Of a DNA stretch of 6,517 bases, positions 5,864 to 6,517 are shown one piece after another; position 1 is the first letter of the stretch; the number at the start of each line of letters is the position of its first letter. The notes beneath the pieces were generated by a model. It searched no databases and was not told the DNA's origin. It saw only the letters and a list, made by a program, of their open reading frames with translations. A program made the position numbers and the translations under genes. Source of the DNA: Caulobacteraceae bacterium (GTDB lineage: Bacteria > Pseudomonadota > Alphaproteobacteria > Caulobacterales > Caulobacteraceae); contig CANJYY010000155.1 in the NCBI GenBank assembly GCA_947479185.1, positions 1 through 6,517 on the forward strand. The letters run 5' to 3'.

Positions 5864-6447
5864 AGGTCGGGCCGGCGAATCCGCAGGGTCTGCACCAGCA
5901 CCCGCGTCTTGGCGTCGGCCGCTGCGTCGCTCTCCATCAGCGCCCACAGCTCGGCCAGCGGCATCTCGACGACGGTGATGTTTTCGTTCTCGTCTTCCAG
6001 CCCGCCGCCGGCGCCCGTGCGCTGGGCGTCGTCGTAGGCGGCCAGGAACAGGTCGATTCGCTCGGTCGAGATGCCGGGCGAGGTGAGAATCGCGCCGGCC
6101 GGCTCCAGATCAGCGACCTCCAGGCCCGCTTCCTCGACCAGTTCCCGGCGCGCGCTCCGCAGCGCCGTCTCGCCGTGGTCGATCAGCCCGGCCGGGGCCT
6201 CGAACACATCGCCGCCGCCGGCAAACCGCAGCGCGGCCCGCGGCATGGTCACCAGCAGGGCCATGCGGGTCTTTGGATTATAAGGCAAAACAGCCGCCGC
6301 GCGGCCGTGATCCTCGACATAACGATCGTAGGTCGAGCCGTCCGGATTGGTCAGATCAACCAGATGCAGGTCGAGCCACCCCGAATGGACGGTCCTCACC
6401 GGCATCTCTGCCGGTGGGAAACCGCCATCTTTTCGGGGTCGTCTCAT
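5854..6447 (-). CDS. Nudix hydrolase, ADP-ribose pyrophosphatase-like
   Basis: This 197-residue cytoplasmic hydrolase cleaves nucleoside diphosphates linked to another group (X); ADP-ribose or a sugar nucleotide is the likely substrate. A complete Nudix box GX5EX7REUXEEXGU spans 87-109 (GLIDHGE...RELVEEAGL), with the metal-binding glutamates Glu102, Glu105 and Glu106. The EAPAG lead-in (83-87) and the SPG motif with Pro124, 15 residues after the box, are marks of the ADP-ribose/GDP-mannose pyrophosphatase branch (TrgB/NudF/NudK-like). The first 50 residues form the strand-rich N-terminal domain usual in these dimeric enzymes (GWLDLHLVDL, YDRYVEDHGRAAAVLPY). ATG at 6447-6445 is preceded by GAGGGAT about ten bases away. 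A later Met at residue 15 is possible. The gene lies 25 bases downstream of tRNA-Thr on the same strand, so shared transcription is likely. Substrate assignment is inference. Confidence 0.9.
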   Translation of the reverse strand: MRRPRKDGGFPPAEMPVRTVHSGWLDLHLVDLTNPDGSTYDRYVEDHGRAAAVLPYNPKTRMALLVTMPRAALRFAGGGDVFEAPAGLIDHGETALRSARRELVEEAGLEVADLEPAGAILTSPGISTERIDLFLAAYDDAQRTGAGGGLEDENENITVVEMPLAELWALMESDAAADAKTRVLVQTLRIRRPDLFS

Positions 6448-6454
6448 CTTCTCT

Positions 6455-6473
6455 ATCCCTCTTCTTCAGGGAT
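6455..6473 (-). promoter_or_regulatory. Hairpin between tRNA-Thr and the Nudix gene
   Basis: ATCCCT (6455-6460) and AGGGAT (6468-6473) are perfect 6-base arms around a 7-base loop. On the minus strand the first arm begins at the last A of the tRNA CCA end, and the second arm contains the AGGGAT of the Nudix ribosome binding site. It could guide tRNA 3' trimming, occlude the binding site until processing, or be weakly terminating. No T tract follows. Confidence 0.4.
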
Positions 6474-6517
6474 GGTGCCGCCGGGGGGAATCGAACCCAC
6501 GACCTCAGCCTTACCAA
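6473..6517 (-). tRNA. tRNA-Thr (anticodon GGU), 3' part only
   Basis: On the minus strand the sequence starts with the anticodon loop TTGGTAA (6517-6511, anticodon GGT at 6515-6513). The 3' anticodon stem GGCTG, a five-base variable loop AGGTC, the T arm GTGGG-TTCGATT-CCCCC, the acceptor strand CGGCGGC, discriminator A (6476) and an encoded CCA (6475-6473) follow. A GGU anticodon reads ACC/ACU threonine codons. The 5' half, including the D arm and the 5' acceptor strand (expected GCCGCCG), lies beyond the window. One T-stem pair, U50 with C64, does not match (6499/6485). Confidence 0.9.

Noticed and set aside
6473..6517. tRNA 3' end as attachment site for an integrated element carrying the phage-type genes
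   Set aside because: I found no second copy of the T-arm/acceptor sequence in the window and no integrase gene. Host genes lie between the tRNA and the phage-type pair.

Overview
The window looks like chromosomal DNA from a high-GC alphaproteobacterium, most plausibly a member of Caulobacterales (Caulobacter/Phenylobacterium/Brevundimonas type). The reasons are the very GC-rich codon use, the methylmalonyl-CoA mutase subunit pair, a DUF2793 protein (a family I know mainly from alphaproteobacterial phages and gene transfer agents), a DUF2177 membrane protein and TTGACG-type promoter elements. The taxonomic placement is inference.

Layout from left to right. (1) 1-2040, minus strand: the propionyl-CoA assimilation pair mutA (small subunit, complete, TTG start) followed 3 nt later by mutB (large catalytic subunit, first 195 residues only). 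(2) 2041-2204: a divergent control region with candidate promoters for both sides and short inverted repeats. (3) 2205-3212, plus strand: an FMN-dependent nitronate monooxygenase (2-nitropropane dioxygenase) family protein, closed by a strong hairpin terminator at 3244-3275. (4) 3346-5405, plus strand: a two-gene phage-type module. The first gene encodes a DUF2793 protein fused to a long glycine-rich, adhesin-like C-terminus. The second encodes a three-helix holin-like protein of the gene-transfer-agent type. (5) 5463-5861, plus strand: a DUF2177 four-helix membrane protein. (6) 5854-6447, minus strand: a Nudix hydrolase of the ADP-ribose pyrophosphatase type, convergent with and overlapping the DUF2177 gene. 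(7) 6473-6517, minus strand: the 3' part of tRNA-Thr(GGU), cut by the window edge.

How the parts work together: mutA and mutB form one enzyme that converts methylmalonyl-CoA to succinyl-CoA, and they are surely co-transcribed. The nitronate monooxygenase shares only a divergent control region with them; a functional link is not shown. The fibre-like and holin-like genes sit alone between housekeeping genes, with no capsid, terminase, integrase or lysozyme gene beside them. That arrangement fits a decayed prophage, or an unlinked accessory locus of a gene transfer agent or tailocin. This pair is the part of the window most worth following up. The Nudix gene lies directly downstream of the tRNA and may be read from the same transcript.

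No stretch longer than about 165 bases lacks a gene. I saw no CRISPR array, insertion sequence, integrase, replication origin or riboswitch.
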